From JAGTVG01 sp964543195 (GTDB lineage: Bacteria > Bacteroidota > Bacteroidia > Cytophagales > Cyclobacteriaceae), in the NCBI GenBank assembly GCA_964543195.1, contig CAZIXF010000011.1, positions 36,560 through 100,559 of the forward strand: a stretch of 64,000 bases of DNA, in the 5' to 3' direction. Numbering within the stretch: position 1 is the stretch's first letter; the number at the start of each line of letters is the position of its first letter. The notes under the pieces were generated by a model, which saw nothing but the letters and a program-made list of their open reading frames with translations, was not told where the DNA came from and made no database searches. Positions 18,809 to 27,860 of the stretch are shown here, piece after piece. Made by a program: the position numbers and the translations under genes.

Positions 18809-20272
18809 TCAGTTCACCATTAAATCAAGCATTTCCTTAAGTACCGTCCTGTCGTCAAAATCATGTCTCACTCCTTTGATTTCCTGATAGGTTTCATGGC
18901 CCTTTCCAGCCACAAGTATAATATCGTTCTTGCCTGCCGTACTGCAGGCTGTTTTAATTGCTTCTTTCCGGTTAATGATCACCAGCGTTTTTTTATAATG
19001 CTGCGGTTTGACCCCTGCCTGCATCTCTTCGATTATCTTCTCCGGATCTTCATGTCTCGGATTATCGGAAGTGAATATGATTTTATCACTGTATTTGCAG
19101 GCAATATCGGCCATCAGGGGCCTTTTGGCACGATCACGATTGCCCCCGCAGCCCACCACCGTAATCAGGGTTTCGTTACCTGTGCGTAATTGACTTATTG
19201 TAGATAACACATTTAGCAGCGCATTGGGTGTATGGGCATAGTCGACAATGGCATTTATTCCAGATTCAGGGTATACCATTTCAAACCGGCCGGGCACCTT
19301 TTCCAATGATGAAAGGGCCGTAACGGTTTCCATTGGATCCTCTTCAAGTAAGATTGCCGTGGCATATACACCAAGAATATTATAGGCGTTGAATTCACCT
19401 ACCTGCGGGAACCAGGCATTGATGCCATCGATATCCATTTCAAGCCCATCGAATGTATTGGAAATGATTCGGCCCCTGAAGTCCGCTATTGAACGGATAG
19501 CAAACGATTTCTTTTTTGCCTTTGTATTCTGAATCATCACTTTGCCCCTTTTGTCATCCTTGTTGATCAATGCGAAGGATTCTGAAGGCATAAAATCGAA
19601 GAGAAGCTTTTTGGCATTGATATAATCCTTGAAGGTTTTATGATAATCCAGGTGGTCGTGGCTGATATTGGTAAAAACGGCTACATCGATGTGTAAACCG
19701 GTAATCCGTTTCTGCTGGATAGCATGCGAACTGGCTTCCATAAAACAATGGGTGCAACCTGCCTTTACCATTTCGGCCATCAATGCATTGAGCTGAATCG
19801 CATCGGGAGTGGTGTGAGTAGCTGCTATCTCCTGGTCGTTGATCTTATTATGGATCGTCGATAAAAGTCCTGTGTTGTAACCCAGTTTCCGGAATAACTG
19901 GAAAAGTAAGTTAACCGTGGTGGTTTTCCCGTTCGTCCCGGTTATTGCCGCCAGCTTTAATTTCCCGGATGGATTATCAAAATAATTGGAAGCTATAAAA
20001 CCAAGGGCTTCTGCGCTGTTTTTAACCCTGACATAGGTGATTCCATCCCTGAGTTCATCAGGCAATTTTTCACATACGACCGCTACAGCCCCATCCCGGG
20101 TTGCCTCGTCGATGTATTCATGGCCATCCGTCTGGGTCCCCCTGATGGCAATGAATAATGAACCCATCGCTACCTTACGGGAATCAAACTGGATATCTTC
20201 AATGGCTTGCTCCATATTCCCTCTGGTAGCCAGCAAGGATACATTATACAATATGTCTTTAAGTATCACCAT
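18809..20272 (-). CDS. murE: UDP-MurNAc-tripeptide ligase MurE
   Basis: Adds the third residue (diaminopimelate or lysine) to UDP-MurNAc-L-Ala-D-Glu. 487 residues. P-loop ITGTNGKTTTVNLLFQLF (about 110), NISHDHLDYHKTF (about 205), and C-terminal DYAHTPNAL and VGCGGNRDRAKRPLM (about 370). The amino-acid selecting motif reads FTSDNPRHEDP (about 402); DNPR is the form found in meso-diaminopimelate-adding enzymes, consistent with dapB in this window. The ATG shares its A with the ftsI stop (TGATG), indicating coupled translation. Confidence 0.96.
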   Translation of the reverse strand: MVILKDILYNVSLLATRGNMEQAIEDIQFDSRKVAMGSLFIAIRGTQTDGHEYIDEATRDGAVAVVCEKLPDELRDGITYVRVKNSAEALGFIASNYFDNPSGKLKLAAITGTNGKTTTVNLLFQLFRKLGYNTGLLSTIHNKINDQEIAATHTTPDAIQLNALMAEMVKAGCTHCFMEASSHAIQQKRITGLHIDVAVFTNISHDHLDYHKTFKDYINAKKLLFDFMPSESFALINKDDKRGKVMIQNTKAKKKSFAIRSIADFRGRIISNTFDGLEMDIDGINAWFPQVGEFNAYNILGVYATAILLEEDPMETVTALSSLEKVPGRFEMVYPESGINAIVDYAHTPNALLNVLSTISQLRTGNETLITVVGCGGNRDRAKRPLMADIACKYSDKIIFTSDNPRHEDPEKIIEEMQAGVKPQHYKKTLVIINRKEAIKTACSTAGKNDIILVAGKGHETYQEIKGVRHDFDDRTVLKEMLDLMVN

Positions 20273-22368
20273 CAGCCCAGGTCAAGTTTAATACTGCTTC
20301 CTTTTAACGCTTTGGTCCCGGGTGGCCGCGATTGTTCTATTACCCTGCCATTACCCGAATAATACACCTTCAGCCCTTCGTTTTCAAGAAGATACAGGGC
20401 GTCTCTCAGGGTCATCCCTTCCACGTTGGGCACTCTCCCGGGTGAAATTTTATTGGGAACCCATTGCACCGAATTAGCAGAAGTCCTGGTCACTACCCAT
20501 TCGGATTCTTCCTTTGCATGGTTGGAAACCCCCATTTTATTACATAAAAGCTGGAGATCATCTATATACCCGCTCCGTATTACCGGGAAAATACTGTGAT
20601 CGACATAAAAATTATCAGGTAGCGGTTCGTGCATTTCAAGGTCCCTGGCATATATGTTGTCGGCGATTTCCTTGAAAACGGGAGCAGCCACATCACTGCC
20701 GTACTGCCTGTAACCCTTTGGATTATCGATAACCACAATACATGAGTATTTAGGCTGATCGGCAGGGAAATACCCAACGAAGGAAGTGTAATAATTCCTG
20801 GAATACCTCCTGTTAATTAATTTCTGCGAGGTTCCTGTTTTGCCTGCAATAGGATAATGGCTATGTTTTATATTGGATGCCGTTCCTTCCTCCACCACTG
20901 CCCTTAGTAAGAGTTTCACCTTTTCCAGCGTGCGGTCAGAACAGATCTTTTCATTCAGGACCGAGGGCCTGAACCGCTGCTTGATCTCTCCTGCTTTCAT
21001 GGTGGCTTTTACAATGATCGGCCGGATCATCTTGCCGTTATTGGCTATGGCATTGTAAAAGGTCAGCGTATGCAGGGGGGTCATCATCAGTTCATGACCT
21101 ATGGACATCCAGGGCAGACTTACACCACTCCATGTTTTATCGGAGGGTTCCTTGATATAGGGATGACCTTCTCCGATCATCTGAAATCCAATGGGCTTAC
21201 CCAGTCCCATACTTTTAAGATGATCAATATAACGTTGCGGATTATTATTGAAGTGGGCATAGACCAGCTTGGAAATGGCGATATTGCTGGATTTGGAAAA
21301 ACCATCCTTTACAGTAATTTTGCCGAATCCGCCCGGCTTATGATCTGGCATAGTCCTGTCATAGTATTGATATTGCCCGTCACCGGTTTCAACACTATCT
21401 TCCAGGGAAATATCAGTTTCTTCAAGCAGTGCGATCATGGAAGCGAGTTTGAAGGTGGATCCCGGCTCAGTGAGTCCCTGACTGCCTACGGCATAGTTGT
21501 ATCTTTCTGCATATTTTCCGGTGGAAGTGCGGCTCAGGTTCGCCATGGCTTTTATTGCACCGGATTGCACCTCCATGACCACGACACAACCGTAATCGGC
21601 CTCATGTTCCTCCAGAGCCCTCAACAGAGCCGATTGAGCTACATCCTGAAGATTTACATCAAGCGTGGTCAGGATGTCCAGGCCGTCTTCGGGCCTCACT
21701 TCCGATCCATCGTATACCTGTCGCCATCTGCCCCCTGAAACCTTTCTGAAAAGTGCTTCCCCGTCCCGCCCGGCAAGATATTTATTGAAACTGTATTCGA
21801 GGCCCGCGCCTTGGTTGTTCTGGTTGATATATCCTATGGTCCGATATCCCAGGTAGGAGAATGGATAAAACCGTTTGTCGATCTTTTCAAATATAACCCC
21901 GCCTTTGAGCCTCCCTCTCCGGAAAATAGGCCAGTGCTCCATTTCTTTTTTCTGTTGATAGGTGATCTCGGTACGGTTTAATACGATATATTCCCGGCCC
22001 TTCAACCGGGCATTTTCGATCATTCTTTTGTAATCGGAAACCCTCTTATCCTTGAAAAACCGGCTTAAGAGAAGACTCAGTGAATCTATATCCTCTTTAA
22101 AAAGGTCATCGGGAATAATTGTCGGATCAAAAGCCAGCCGGTAAAAAGGGAGCGAGGTTAGAAGAAGGCTGCCGTTATCCGAATAAATATTTCCCCTGGT
22201 GGCTTTGATGGTTTTGTACTGAAGACCGATTTCGTTGGCCATATTCTCCCATTTTTCCCCTTCGACCACCTGCAGATGTACAGTTCGGTATACAACAGCC
22301 GCACCGAACAGGAAAAAGAACAGGAATGCCGCCCTTACTCTTAATAATATGGATCTTCTAATGTTCAC
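20272..22368 (-). CDS. ftsI: Division-specific transpeptidase FtsI (PBP3 type) with C-terminal PASTA domain
   Basis: 698 residues; class B penicillin-binding protein cross-linking septal peptidoglycan. One N-terminal membrane helix (about residues 10-28), a dimerisation domain, then the transpeptidase domain with SxxK in EPGSTFKLASM (about 305), SxN in SKSSNIAISK (about 360) and KTG in AGKTGTSQK (about 510). The end (about 640-698) is a single PASTA domain (VPNVEGMTLRDAL ... GSSIKLDLG), which may bind muropeptide or uncross-linked glycan. Start overlaps the ftsL-like gene by 11 bases. It is the cognate partner of FtsW in this cluster. Confidence 0.96.
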   Translation of the reverse strand: MNIRRSILLRVRAAFLFFFLFGAAVVYRTVHLQVVEGEKWENMANEIGLQYKTIKATRGNIYSDNGSLLLTSLPFYRLAFDPTIIPDDLFKEDIDSLSLLLSRFFKDKRVSDYKRMIENARLKGREYIVLNRTEITYQQKKEMEHWPIFRRGRLKGGVIFEKIDKRFYPFSYLGYRTIGYINQNNQGAGLEYSFNKYLAGRDGEALFRKVSGGRWRQVYDGSEVRPEDGLDILTTLDVNLQDVAQSALLRALEEHEADYGCVVVMEVQSGAIKAMANLSRTSTGKYAERYNYAVGSQGLTEPGSTFKLASMIALLEETDISLEDSVETGDGQYQYYDRTMPDHKPGGFGKITVKDGFSKSSNIAISKLVYAHFNNNPQRYIDHLKSMGLGKPIGFQMIGEGHPYIKEPSDKTWSGVSLPWMSIGHELMMTPLHTLTFYNAIANNGKMIRPIIVKATMKAGEIKQRFRPSVLNEKICSDRTLEKVKLLLRAVVEEGTASNIKHSHYPIAGKTGTSQKLINRRYSRNYYTSFVGYFPADQPKYSCIVVIDNPKGYRQYGSDVAAPVFKEIADNIYARDLEMHEPLPDNFYVDHSIFPVIRSGYIDDLQLLCNKMGVSNHAKEESEWVVTRTSANSVQWVPNKISPGRVPNVEGMTLRDALYLLENEGLKVYYSGNGRVIEQSRPPGTKALKGSSIKLDLG

Positions 22369-22735
22369 CTTCCTTGATTATGATTTTGATTGGTGGTGTA
22401 TCATTTTCTTTTAATCCGAGATCCAGCACCCGTTTGGCTACTTCGGATTGTTTGCTGGAATACATATAATCGGCTTTCAATGAAGTATAATCGGCACGGA
22501 GTTCTTCAACCTCTGTTTCGAGTGACTCGATCTTTCTGGTAATCCGTTCGGCATAATGATTATTGCCGATATAAAAGATGATAATAAAGGTTATGAACAG
22601 GATCTGTGGAATGTATTTTAACGGAATCCCCTCCATTAGCAGATTATCCAGATTTATACTGTTCTGAATCCATGAAAACAGGCTTTCCCTGCCTGATTCC
22701 CGATTATTCTTTACTTTATATGTATTTCCGGCCAT
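22358..22735 (-). CDS. ftsL: FtsL-like division protein
   Basis: 125 residues with one membrane helix (about residues 43-60, PQILFITFIIIFYIGN) followed by a periplasmic coiled coil (TRKIESLETEVEELRADY and on), the FtsL layout. Sequence similarity is low but the position between rsmH and ftsI is the position of ftsL in Bacteroidota. FtsL-type proteins form a trimer with FtsB and FtsQ and activate FtsW-FtsI. The N-terminal cytoplasmic part is about 40 residues, longer than in E. coli. It lies two bases after rsmH and overlaps ftsI by 11 bases. Confidence 0.85.
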   Translation of the reverse strand: MAGNTYKVKNNRESGRESLFSWIQNSINLDNLLMEGIPLKYIPQILFITFIIIFYIGNNHYAERITRKIESLETEVEELRADYTSLKADYMYSSKQSEVAKRVLDLGLKENDTPPIKIIIKEGEH

Positions 22736-22737
22736 AG

Positions 22738-23640
22738 CTAAATCTTTTCTGCAATTCTTAATTTGGCACTTCTCGCCCTTGGATTCAGGGAAATTTCTTC
22801 CTGTGATGGTGTGATGGGTTTTCTGTTTACGGCTTTCATCGGTTTACTGAAATTACCATAAATGTCTTTTTCCACCTTTCCCTCGAAGTTTCCCTTATTG
22901 ATAAAATTCTTGACCAGTCTGTCTTCCAGTGAATGGTAGGCAATGACGGCCATACGTCCTCCACTGACCAATAAGTCGGAGGTCTGACCCAGCAGTTTCT
23001 TTAATGCATTGATTTCATCATTAACCTCTATCCTTAAGGCTTGAAAAACCTGGGCAAAGTATTTATATCGATTTTTACTTTTTACAAATCGGTTCAGTAA
23101 GTTGACCAGATCGGTGGTGGTATTCAGCGGATTGTTGACCCTCGATCTCAGGATCTCTTGGGTAAGTGCTTTGGCATTTCTGATTTCACCGTATTCTGTA
23201 AATACCCGCTGTAACTGGTCCCTGGAATAATCGTTGACTATATCCCTGGCGGTAAGGCTGGAGTTTTTATCCATTCGCATATCCAGCACACCTTCAAAAC
23301 GGGTTGAAAAACCCCTGTCAGGTTGATCGATATGGTAGGAGGATATACCCAGATCAGCCAGTAATCCATTAATAGAATCTATGCCATATAGTTTTAAGTA
23401 TCTTCTCAAATGCCTGAAATTTCCTGCTATAAAAGTAATATTCGGGTTATCCATGCTGCTGAAATTGCTTTCAGCATCACTGTCCTGATCAAAAGCGATC
23501 AATCTGCCATTTCCCAATTCTTTCAATATTTCCCGGGAATGTCCTCCACCCCCGAAAGTAACATCTACATAAATTCCATCCGGATGAATATCCAGTCCCT
23601 GGATCGATTCCTTAAGTAATACCGGGACATGGTACGGCAT
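22738..23640 (-). CDS. rsmH: 16S rRNA (cytosine1402-N4)-methyltransferase RsmH
   Basis: Methylates N4 of C1402 of 16S rRNA (formerly MraW). 300 residues, the usual length. The start is the characteristic YHVPVLLKESI, then SAM motif I YVDVTFGGGGHSREIL, FDQDSDAE, GLLADLGISSYHID (about 98), and the late AYHSLEDRLVKNF (about 235). The second gene of the dcw cluster, five bases after mraZ. Confidence 0.98.
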   Translation of the reverse strand: MPYHVPVLLKESIQGLDIHPDGIYVDVTFGGGGHSREILKELGNGRLIAFDQDSDAESNFSSMDNPNITFIAGNFRHLRRYLKLYGIDSINGLLADLGISSYHIDQPDRGFSTRFEGVLDMRMDKNSSLTARDIVNDYSRDQLQRVFTEYGEIRNAKALTQEILRSRVNNPLNTTTDLVNLLNRFVKSKNRYKYFAQVFQALRIEVNDEINALKKLLGQTSDLLVSGGRMAVIAYHSLEDRLVKNFINKGNFEGKVEKDIYGNFSKPMKAVNRKPITPSQEEISLNPRARSAKLRIAEKI

Positions 23641-23645
23641 ATCAG

Positions 23646-24089
23646 TTATATATCAAGATATTTCTGAACTTTTTCAGAATACTCTGTCTGATCGGTATAT
23701 AATTGATCCTTGTATAAGTCAGAACTCCATAATTCTACCCGGTTACCCATTCCAACCACAATGACCTCTTTTTTCAGTTGAGCGTACTGGAGCATGGGTT
23801 TGGGTATCAGGAACCGTCCGGAATTATCCAGTTCAACCACCGTGTTGCCCCTGAAAAAGTTCCTTTGTAACCGACGATATTCAGGGTTGAATTCATTCAG
23901 TCCTGAGATCCTTGAATATATTTTCCTGAATTCGAGAATTGGATAGACCACAAGGCATTTTTCGAATCCCAGGCCGATTACCAGTTCATCGCTGGAGCTT
24001 TCCGGCAGACTGGCCTTGATCCTTGAAGGCAGCACAAGTCTTCCCTTTGCATCAAGCTTACAATCATATTCACTTGTGAAAAATGTCAT
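23646..24089 (-). CDS. mraZ: Transcriptional regulator MraZ
   Basis: 147 residues, two tandem AbrB-like SpoVT/MraZ folds. The first repeat contains CKLDAKGRLVLPSRIKASL (residues 10-28), the second ELDNSGRFLIPKPMLQYA (about 86-103); the DxxGR signatures are DAKGR and DNSGR. MraZ forms a ring-shaped oligomer and binds short direct repeats in front of its own gene to control the dcw cluster. Three AAAGTGG heptamers at the expected 10-base spacing lie directly upstream of its promoter in this window, so self-regulation is likely. Confidence 0.97.
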   Translation of the reverse strand: MTFFTSEYDCKLDAKGRLVLPSRIKASLPESSSDELVIGLGFEKCLVVYPILEFRKIYSRISGLNEFNPEYRRLQRNFFRGNTVVELDNSGRFLIPKPMLQYAQLKKEVIVVGMGNRVELWSSDLYKDQLYTDQTEYSEKVQKYLDI

Positions 24090-24116
24090 CGGCCGAATCT
24101 GTTAACACTTAGATTA

Positions 24117-24146
24117 CAAATATAGGAAAACAAATGGCATAATCAA
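24117..24146 (-). promoter_or_regulatory. Promoter of the dcw cluster
   Basis: On the minus strand: TTG (complement of CAA at 24144-24146), a 19-base spacer, then TATATTTG (complement of CAAATATA at 24117-24124), matching the Bacteroidota consensus. Predicted start near 24110, leaving a leader of about 20 bases before the mraZ ATG at 24089. The genes downstream are packed with overlaps or tiny gaps, so this is probably the main promoter of the whole cluster. Confidence 0.8.
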
Positions 24147-24173
24147 CCACTTTATACCACTTTGCCCCACTTT
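24147..24173 (-). promoter_or_regulatory. MraZ box: three AAAGTGG repeats at 10-base period
   Basis: Reading the minus strand, AAAGTGG occurs three times without mismatch: complements of CCACTTT at 24147-24153, 24157-24163 and 24167-24173. Each is separated by three bases, so the period is exactly one helical turn. MraZ is known to bind triple direct repeats of this kind: TGGGN with 5-base spacers in E. coli, and AAAGTG[G/T] with 10-base period in Mollicutes. The block abuts the upstream edge of the TTG element of the dcw promoter. Confidence 0.8.
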
Positions 24174-24452
24174 TTTCCAAAATATAAGAAAATTTGATTT
24201 TTAATACTATGATCGGGGAAATATTTGTTCTTATCAGTATAAAAAATATAAATAAAATAAGGAATTATTGTATTATATCACTAAAGAAGGAAATAATTTT
24301 CTATGAAAAGTGAAATGTCAGTTATAAATAATGCAAAAATTAAGCATAATTATAGTTAGTTTGCCGGTGGGAGAAACATATGTTAAAAGATAACGCATTA
24401 TCTGATAATTTACACAACAGATTATAGAACCATAAAAAAGAGAATATTAAGA
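24174..24452. other. AT-rich intergenic region between mraZ and the thioredoxin-like gene
   Basis: Very AT-rich and without a credible gene. The only structured parts are the MraZ box at its left edge and, near the right end, AGATAA-CGCA-TTATCT (24388-24403) overlapping TTATCTGATAAT (24398-24409), a motif found again at 28040-28051. A TTAGTTTG at about 24357-24364 is close to a -7 element but lacks a convincing partner. Confidence 0.5.
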
Positions 24453-25727
24453 ATGAGATATTCAGTGGCCGGGATATTGACCGGGATGTTTATTGCAATG
24501 CTTGCATGGGGTTGCTCGGAAAAAAAAACCAGGAAGATCCAGGTTATTCCGGAAGAAGGAATATGGCGTGGTGTGATACATCTTCAGGATCAGGAACTGC
24601 CGTTTAATTTTCTGCTAGAATGGGGTGATCCCTATTTACAGATTGATCTGATCAATGGAGAGGAGAGGATCAATATCGATGAAGTTTCGATAGGCACCGA
24701 TTCCATTCACTTACCCATGCATATTTTTGACAGCCAGATAAAAGCGGGCCTCAATAGTAGTATATCCATGGAAGGATACTGGCGAAAAAATTACCTGGAC
24801 AATTATCGGATTCCGTTTGAAGCCGAGTATGATATTCCATACAGGTTTTCTGAAAACCCGGCTAGTCCGGAAGCGGATATCACCGGCAAATGGGGAGTGT
24901 ATTTCATAACCGAAAAGGATTCATCGCCTGCGGTGGGGATTTTTAATCAGTCAGAAAATTTTCTGGAAGGCACTTTCTTAACAAAAACCGGTGATTACCG
25001 TTTTCTCGAAGGTGAGGTGGATGGTGCTGAAGCAAAGCTCAGTGCATTTGATGGTGAACATGCTTATCTTTTTCATGCACGCATTCACAACGAAGACACA
25101 CTATACGGTGAATTCTGGTCGGGAAAAACATGGCATCAGTCGTGGTATGGAGTTAAAAATGAAGAGGCTTCACTGCCCGATCCCTATTCGCTCACTGATC
25201 TGAAAGAAGGATACGACCGGATAAACTTTCAATTGCCGGACCTGGATGGCAAAATGATATCTCTTGATGATCCCAAATACCGGAATAAAGTGGTTATACT
25301 TCAGATCTTTGGTACATGGTGCCCCAACTGCATGGATGAAACCCGTTTCCTTGCTGACTGGTATAAGAGAAACTGGCATAGGGATGTGGAGATCATTGCC
25401 ATGGCCTTTGAAAGAAAGAACGATCTTCAATATGCCTCCAGCCGGATCAGGAAAATGATCGAAAAGTATGATATCAGCTATGATTTTGTATTCGGCGGAA
25501 AATCAAACAAGAAAGAAGTGGAAGAAGTTCTTCCCATGCTGAACAGTATGATTTCTTTTCCCACATTGATTTTTATTGACCGGAAGGGAAAGGTAAGAAG
25601 GATCCATACAGGATTCAGCGGACCGGGAACCGGTAAACATTATCGGGAATTTATCCGCGAATTCAATATTTTTACGGATAAACTTATAAGGGAAGAGCCC
25701 GATCCACGCGATGATAGCAGTGAATGA
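24453..25727 (+). CDS. TlpA-like thioredoxin-fold lipoprotein
   Basis: 424 residues. N-terminal signal ending in a lipobox (AWGC, about residue 21), a beta-rich domain of about 230 residues without a family I recognise, then a TlpA/AhpC-like thioredoxin fold (about 250-410). The fold starts with NFQLPDLDGKMISLDD and carries the redox motif in FGTWCPNCMDE (CPNC, about residue 290) and the cis-Pro region MISFPTLIFIDRKG. Proteins of this kind are membrane-anchored thiol-disulfide oxidoreductases facing the periplasm; the large N-terminal domain is typical of Bacteroidota members. It converges with the oxidoreductase gene ending at 25758. Confidence 0.87.
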   Translation: MRYSVAGILTGMFIAMLAWGCSEKKTRKIQVIPEEGIWRGVIHLQDQELPFNFLLEWGDPYLQIDLINGEERINIDEVSIGTDSIHLPMHIFDSQIKAGLNSSISMEGYWRKNYLDNYRIPFEAEYDIPYRFSENPASPEADITGKWGVYFITEKDSSPAVGIFNQSENFLEGTFLTKTGDYRFLEGEVDGAEAKLSAFDGEHAYLFHARIHNEDTLYGEFWSGKTWHQSWYGVKNEEASLPDPYSLTDLKEGYDRINFQLPDLDGKMISLDDPKYRNKVVILQIFGTWCPNCMDETRFLADWYKRNWHRDVEIIAMAFERKNDLQYASSRIRKMIEKYDISYDFVFGGKSNKKEVEEVLPMLNSMISFPTLIFIDRKGKVRRIHTGFSGPGTGKHYREFIREFNIFTDKLIREEPDPRDDSSE

Positions 25728-25757
25728 GCGCAATGAATGAATATTTCGGCAGGATAA

Positions 25758-27347
25758 TCATCCTTTCAGTATCTCATTAACCTCATCCCAGCTTACATTG
25801 GCAAAGAAATTTTTATCGTGATCCCATTCCACCCTGCGCCCGAGTTTATAGGATAAGGTACCCATATGAGCCGACACCGCTTCTTCAAAACCATAATCAA
25901 TATCACATGACGGTTGTTTTTCTGCCCGTATGCTGTCGAGCCAGTCTGCGATATGAAGATGGGTAACATCCACCCGGATTCCGTCTCTGAAGGTATACAG
26001 CAATCCCTTGGAGGCGAAGTATCGTTCGGTAGCGGAGGTGATGGCATCCAGCCCCTCGGCTCCGGATGTATAGGAAAACAAGGGTAATTCAGGATTGATA
26101 GTTCCCCGTTCAGCAATTTTCCCGTAACGTTCGGATCTCCGGTCGGGATAGACGGCAAGCGTATTGCCTATCTCCATGGTGGCGTCATTCCCCATGATCA
26201 CATTGGGCCTGTTGTATTCATTGGCCAGCGTAGCGCTGTACTGGAAGGTAAGATCCCTGTCAGGGTATTCGAACAGCACATTGAATACATCCGGCACCTC
26301 CCGTCCATCCTTCCAGTAATAGATACCACCCGAGGCGGTAACACTTTCCGGGATGCCTAGATTCAGGATCTGATTGATCGCATCGTAATCGTGGGTTAAA
26401 AGATCACCGCTGAGTCCTGTACCGTATTCCCAGTATTTTCTCCACCGGAAAAAATGATCCTTGTTGAAAGGAATGGAAGGGGCATTTCCCAGAAAAAGAT
26501 CCCAATCGATGGTTTCCCTGCTGGCTTCCGGATGTATAGGGTACTGCCATGCCCCGTTGGCAGAATTCCGGTTTGTGTTGGTCTGTACCATAGTAATTTT
26601 ACCCAGCACATTTTTTCGTATCAACTCGGAGGCCTTTCCATAGCTTTCTGTCTGACGGAACTGATGTCCGAGTTGAAACGTGATGCCCGATTCTTTGACT
26701 ATATCATACAGGTCATAAGTTTCCTGCATTTTATGGGTCATGGGCTTCTCTGCATACACATGTTTCCCGGCTCTGGCCGCTTCAATGGCCATAGGGGCAT
26801 GCCAGTGATCAGGAGTTGCAATAATTACCGCATCAATATCATCAGCATAAATGAGATCCTTCCAGTGATGATATTTTTTTGCCTGATATTCGCCGGTGCT
26901 CACGGTTTTCTGAGCAATATCCGCCTCAATTTCAAAAATGTCGCATACGCCATTAAAAACAACATTTAAATTTTCCTGGGCTTTGAAAGTATTGAGCGCT
27001 ATATCGCTGCCGCCTTCATTAATGCGTTCTTGCTGGAGATTCAACCAGTTTTCCGTAGCATAACCGGCAGCCCTGACCAGTTGTTCTCCTCGGATACCAA
27101 AGCCTATGATACCCAGCCGGATCAGTTGATCCCTTCTCGGTGTTACGGGTTTTCTTGCCGGTCCGGTTTCAAAATCTATTCCTATCTCATTGAACAGGCC
27201 TGATTTCAGTACCTGATCATATTTTCTTTTCTGATAAGCACTGTATAAAACACCGCCCACCACGGGAATGGTGGCAAGTCCTTTGAGAATATCCCTTCGT
27301 GAAATCCCGGATTTCTTTTCTTCGTCCTTTTTTCTGTTTTCAGCCAT
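25758..27347 (-). CDS. Gfo/Idh/MocA-family oxidoreductase with Tat-like signal
   Basis: 529 residues. A charged N-terminus with GISRRDILKG and a hydrophobic run (about residues 15-42) looks like a twin-arginine signal without a lipobox Cys. The Rossmann domain follows: LIRLGIIGFGIRGEQL (about 80), then VIIATPDHWHAPM and the catalytic-lysine motif AEKPMTHKM (about 210). The C-terminal alpha/beta domain runs to about 520. Exported members of this family in Bacteroidota and Planctomycetes are thought to act on sugars; the substrate here is unknown. Six bases separate it from the DoxX gene upstream, so the two form one operon. Confidence 0.88.
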   Translation of the reverse strand: MAENRKKDEEKKSGISRRDILKGLATIPVVGGVLYSAYQKRKYDQVLKSGLFNEIGIDFETGPARKPVTPRRDQLIRLGIIGFGIRGEQLVRAAGYATENWLNLQQERINEGGSDIALNTFKAQENLNVVFNGVCDIFEIEADIAQKTVSTGEYQAKKYHHWKDLIYADDIDAVIIATPDHWHAPMAIEAARAGKHVYAEKPMTHKMQETYDLYDIVKESGITFQLGHQFRQTESYGKASELIRKNVLGKITMVQTNTNRNSANGAWQYPIHPEASRETIDWDLFLGNAPSIPFNKDHFFRWRKYWEYGTGLSGDLLTHDYDAINQILNLGIPESVTASGGIYYWKDGREVPDVFNVLFEYPDRDLTFQYSATLANEYNRPNVIMGNDATMEIGNTLAVYPDRRSERYGKIAERGTINPELPLFSYTSGAEGLDAITSATERYFASKGLLYTFRDGIRVDVTHLHIADWLDSIRAEKQPSCDIDYGFEEAVSAHMGTLSYKLGRRVEWDHDKNFFANVSWDEVNEILKG

Positions 27348-27353
27348 AATATA

Positions 27354-27860
27354 TTATTTTTTATTTTTTCGGATCAGGTAGAGTAATCGGTCAAGACCTA
27401 TCAGGCGACTGTTGGGGAATACCAGGTTGATGGATACAGCAAAGATCTCGATCAGATTTTTATTGACAAGAAGATAACTGCCTTCTCCCGGGGCCGAAAA
27501 TTGATAACCGATCAGAGGCGGATGAGATAAATAATAAAGGCCGATCAGGATAATGGCTGCTATGCTTGCCGCTTTTTCAAACAAACCCACCATCAGGCAG
27601 AAACCAATGATCAGCAATCCCCAGATATTCAATGTATCAGCTATGGTCAGGAGACTGGGGTCGGTGGCAATCCCCTGAAAGATCCCTGCGAACCATCCTT
27701 TGGAGTCAAGCAGATAGCCTATCGAAGACCAGTCCGGATTAATTAATTTGGTATATCCTTCATAAAAAACATGCCAGCCAATGGCGATCCTCAATATAAC
27801 GAGTAATGATAGTTGACCGGTTGAGTAAGGAGGTGTCTTAAAAAATTGATGACCCTTCAT
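27354..27860 (-). CDS. DoxX-family membrane protein
   Basis: 168 residues with four predicted membrane helices. The first contains LRIAIGWHVFYEGYTKLINP, the typical DoxX opening (an Arg-Ile/Leu-Ala-hG-hhF-hh-G-h-xKL pattern). Some DoxX proteins are subunits of thiosulfate:quinone oxidoreductases, but most are of unknown function. It is the first gene of a two-gene unit with the Gfo/Idh/MocA oxidoreductase, so a redox partnership at the membrane is an inference. Confidence 0.8.
   Translation of the reverse strand: MKGHQFFKTPPYSTGQLSLLVILRIAIGWHVFYEGYTKLINPDWSSIGYLLDSKGWFAGIFQGIATDPSLLTIADTLNIWGLLIIGFCLMVGLFEKAASIAAIILIGLYYLSHPPLIGYQFSAPGEGSYLLVNKNLIEIFAVSINLVFPNSRLIGLDRLLYLIRKNKK

Noticed and set aside
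24147..24173. The CCACTTT triplet as a short tandem repeat or CRISPR-like array
   Set aside because: Unit and spacer are far too short for CRISPR; spacing, content and position fit a MraZ box.
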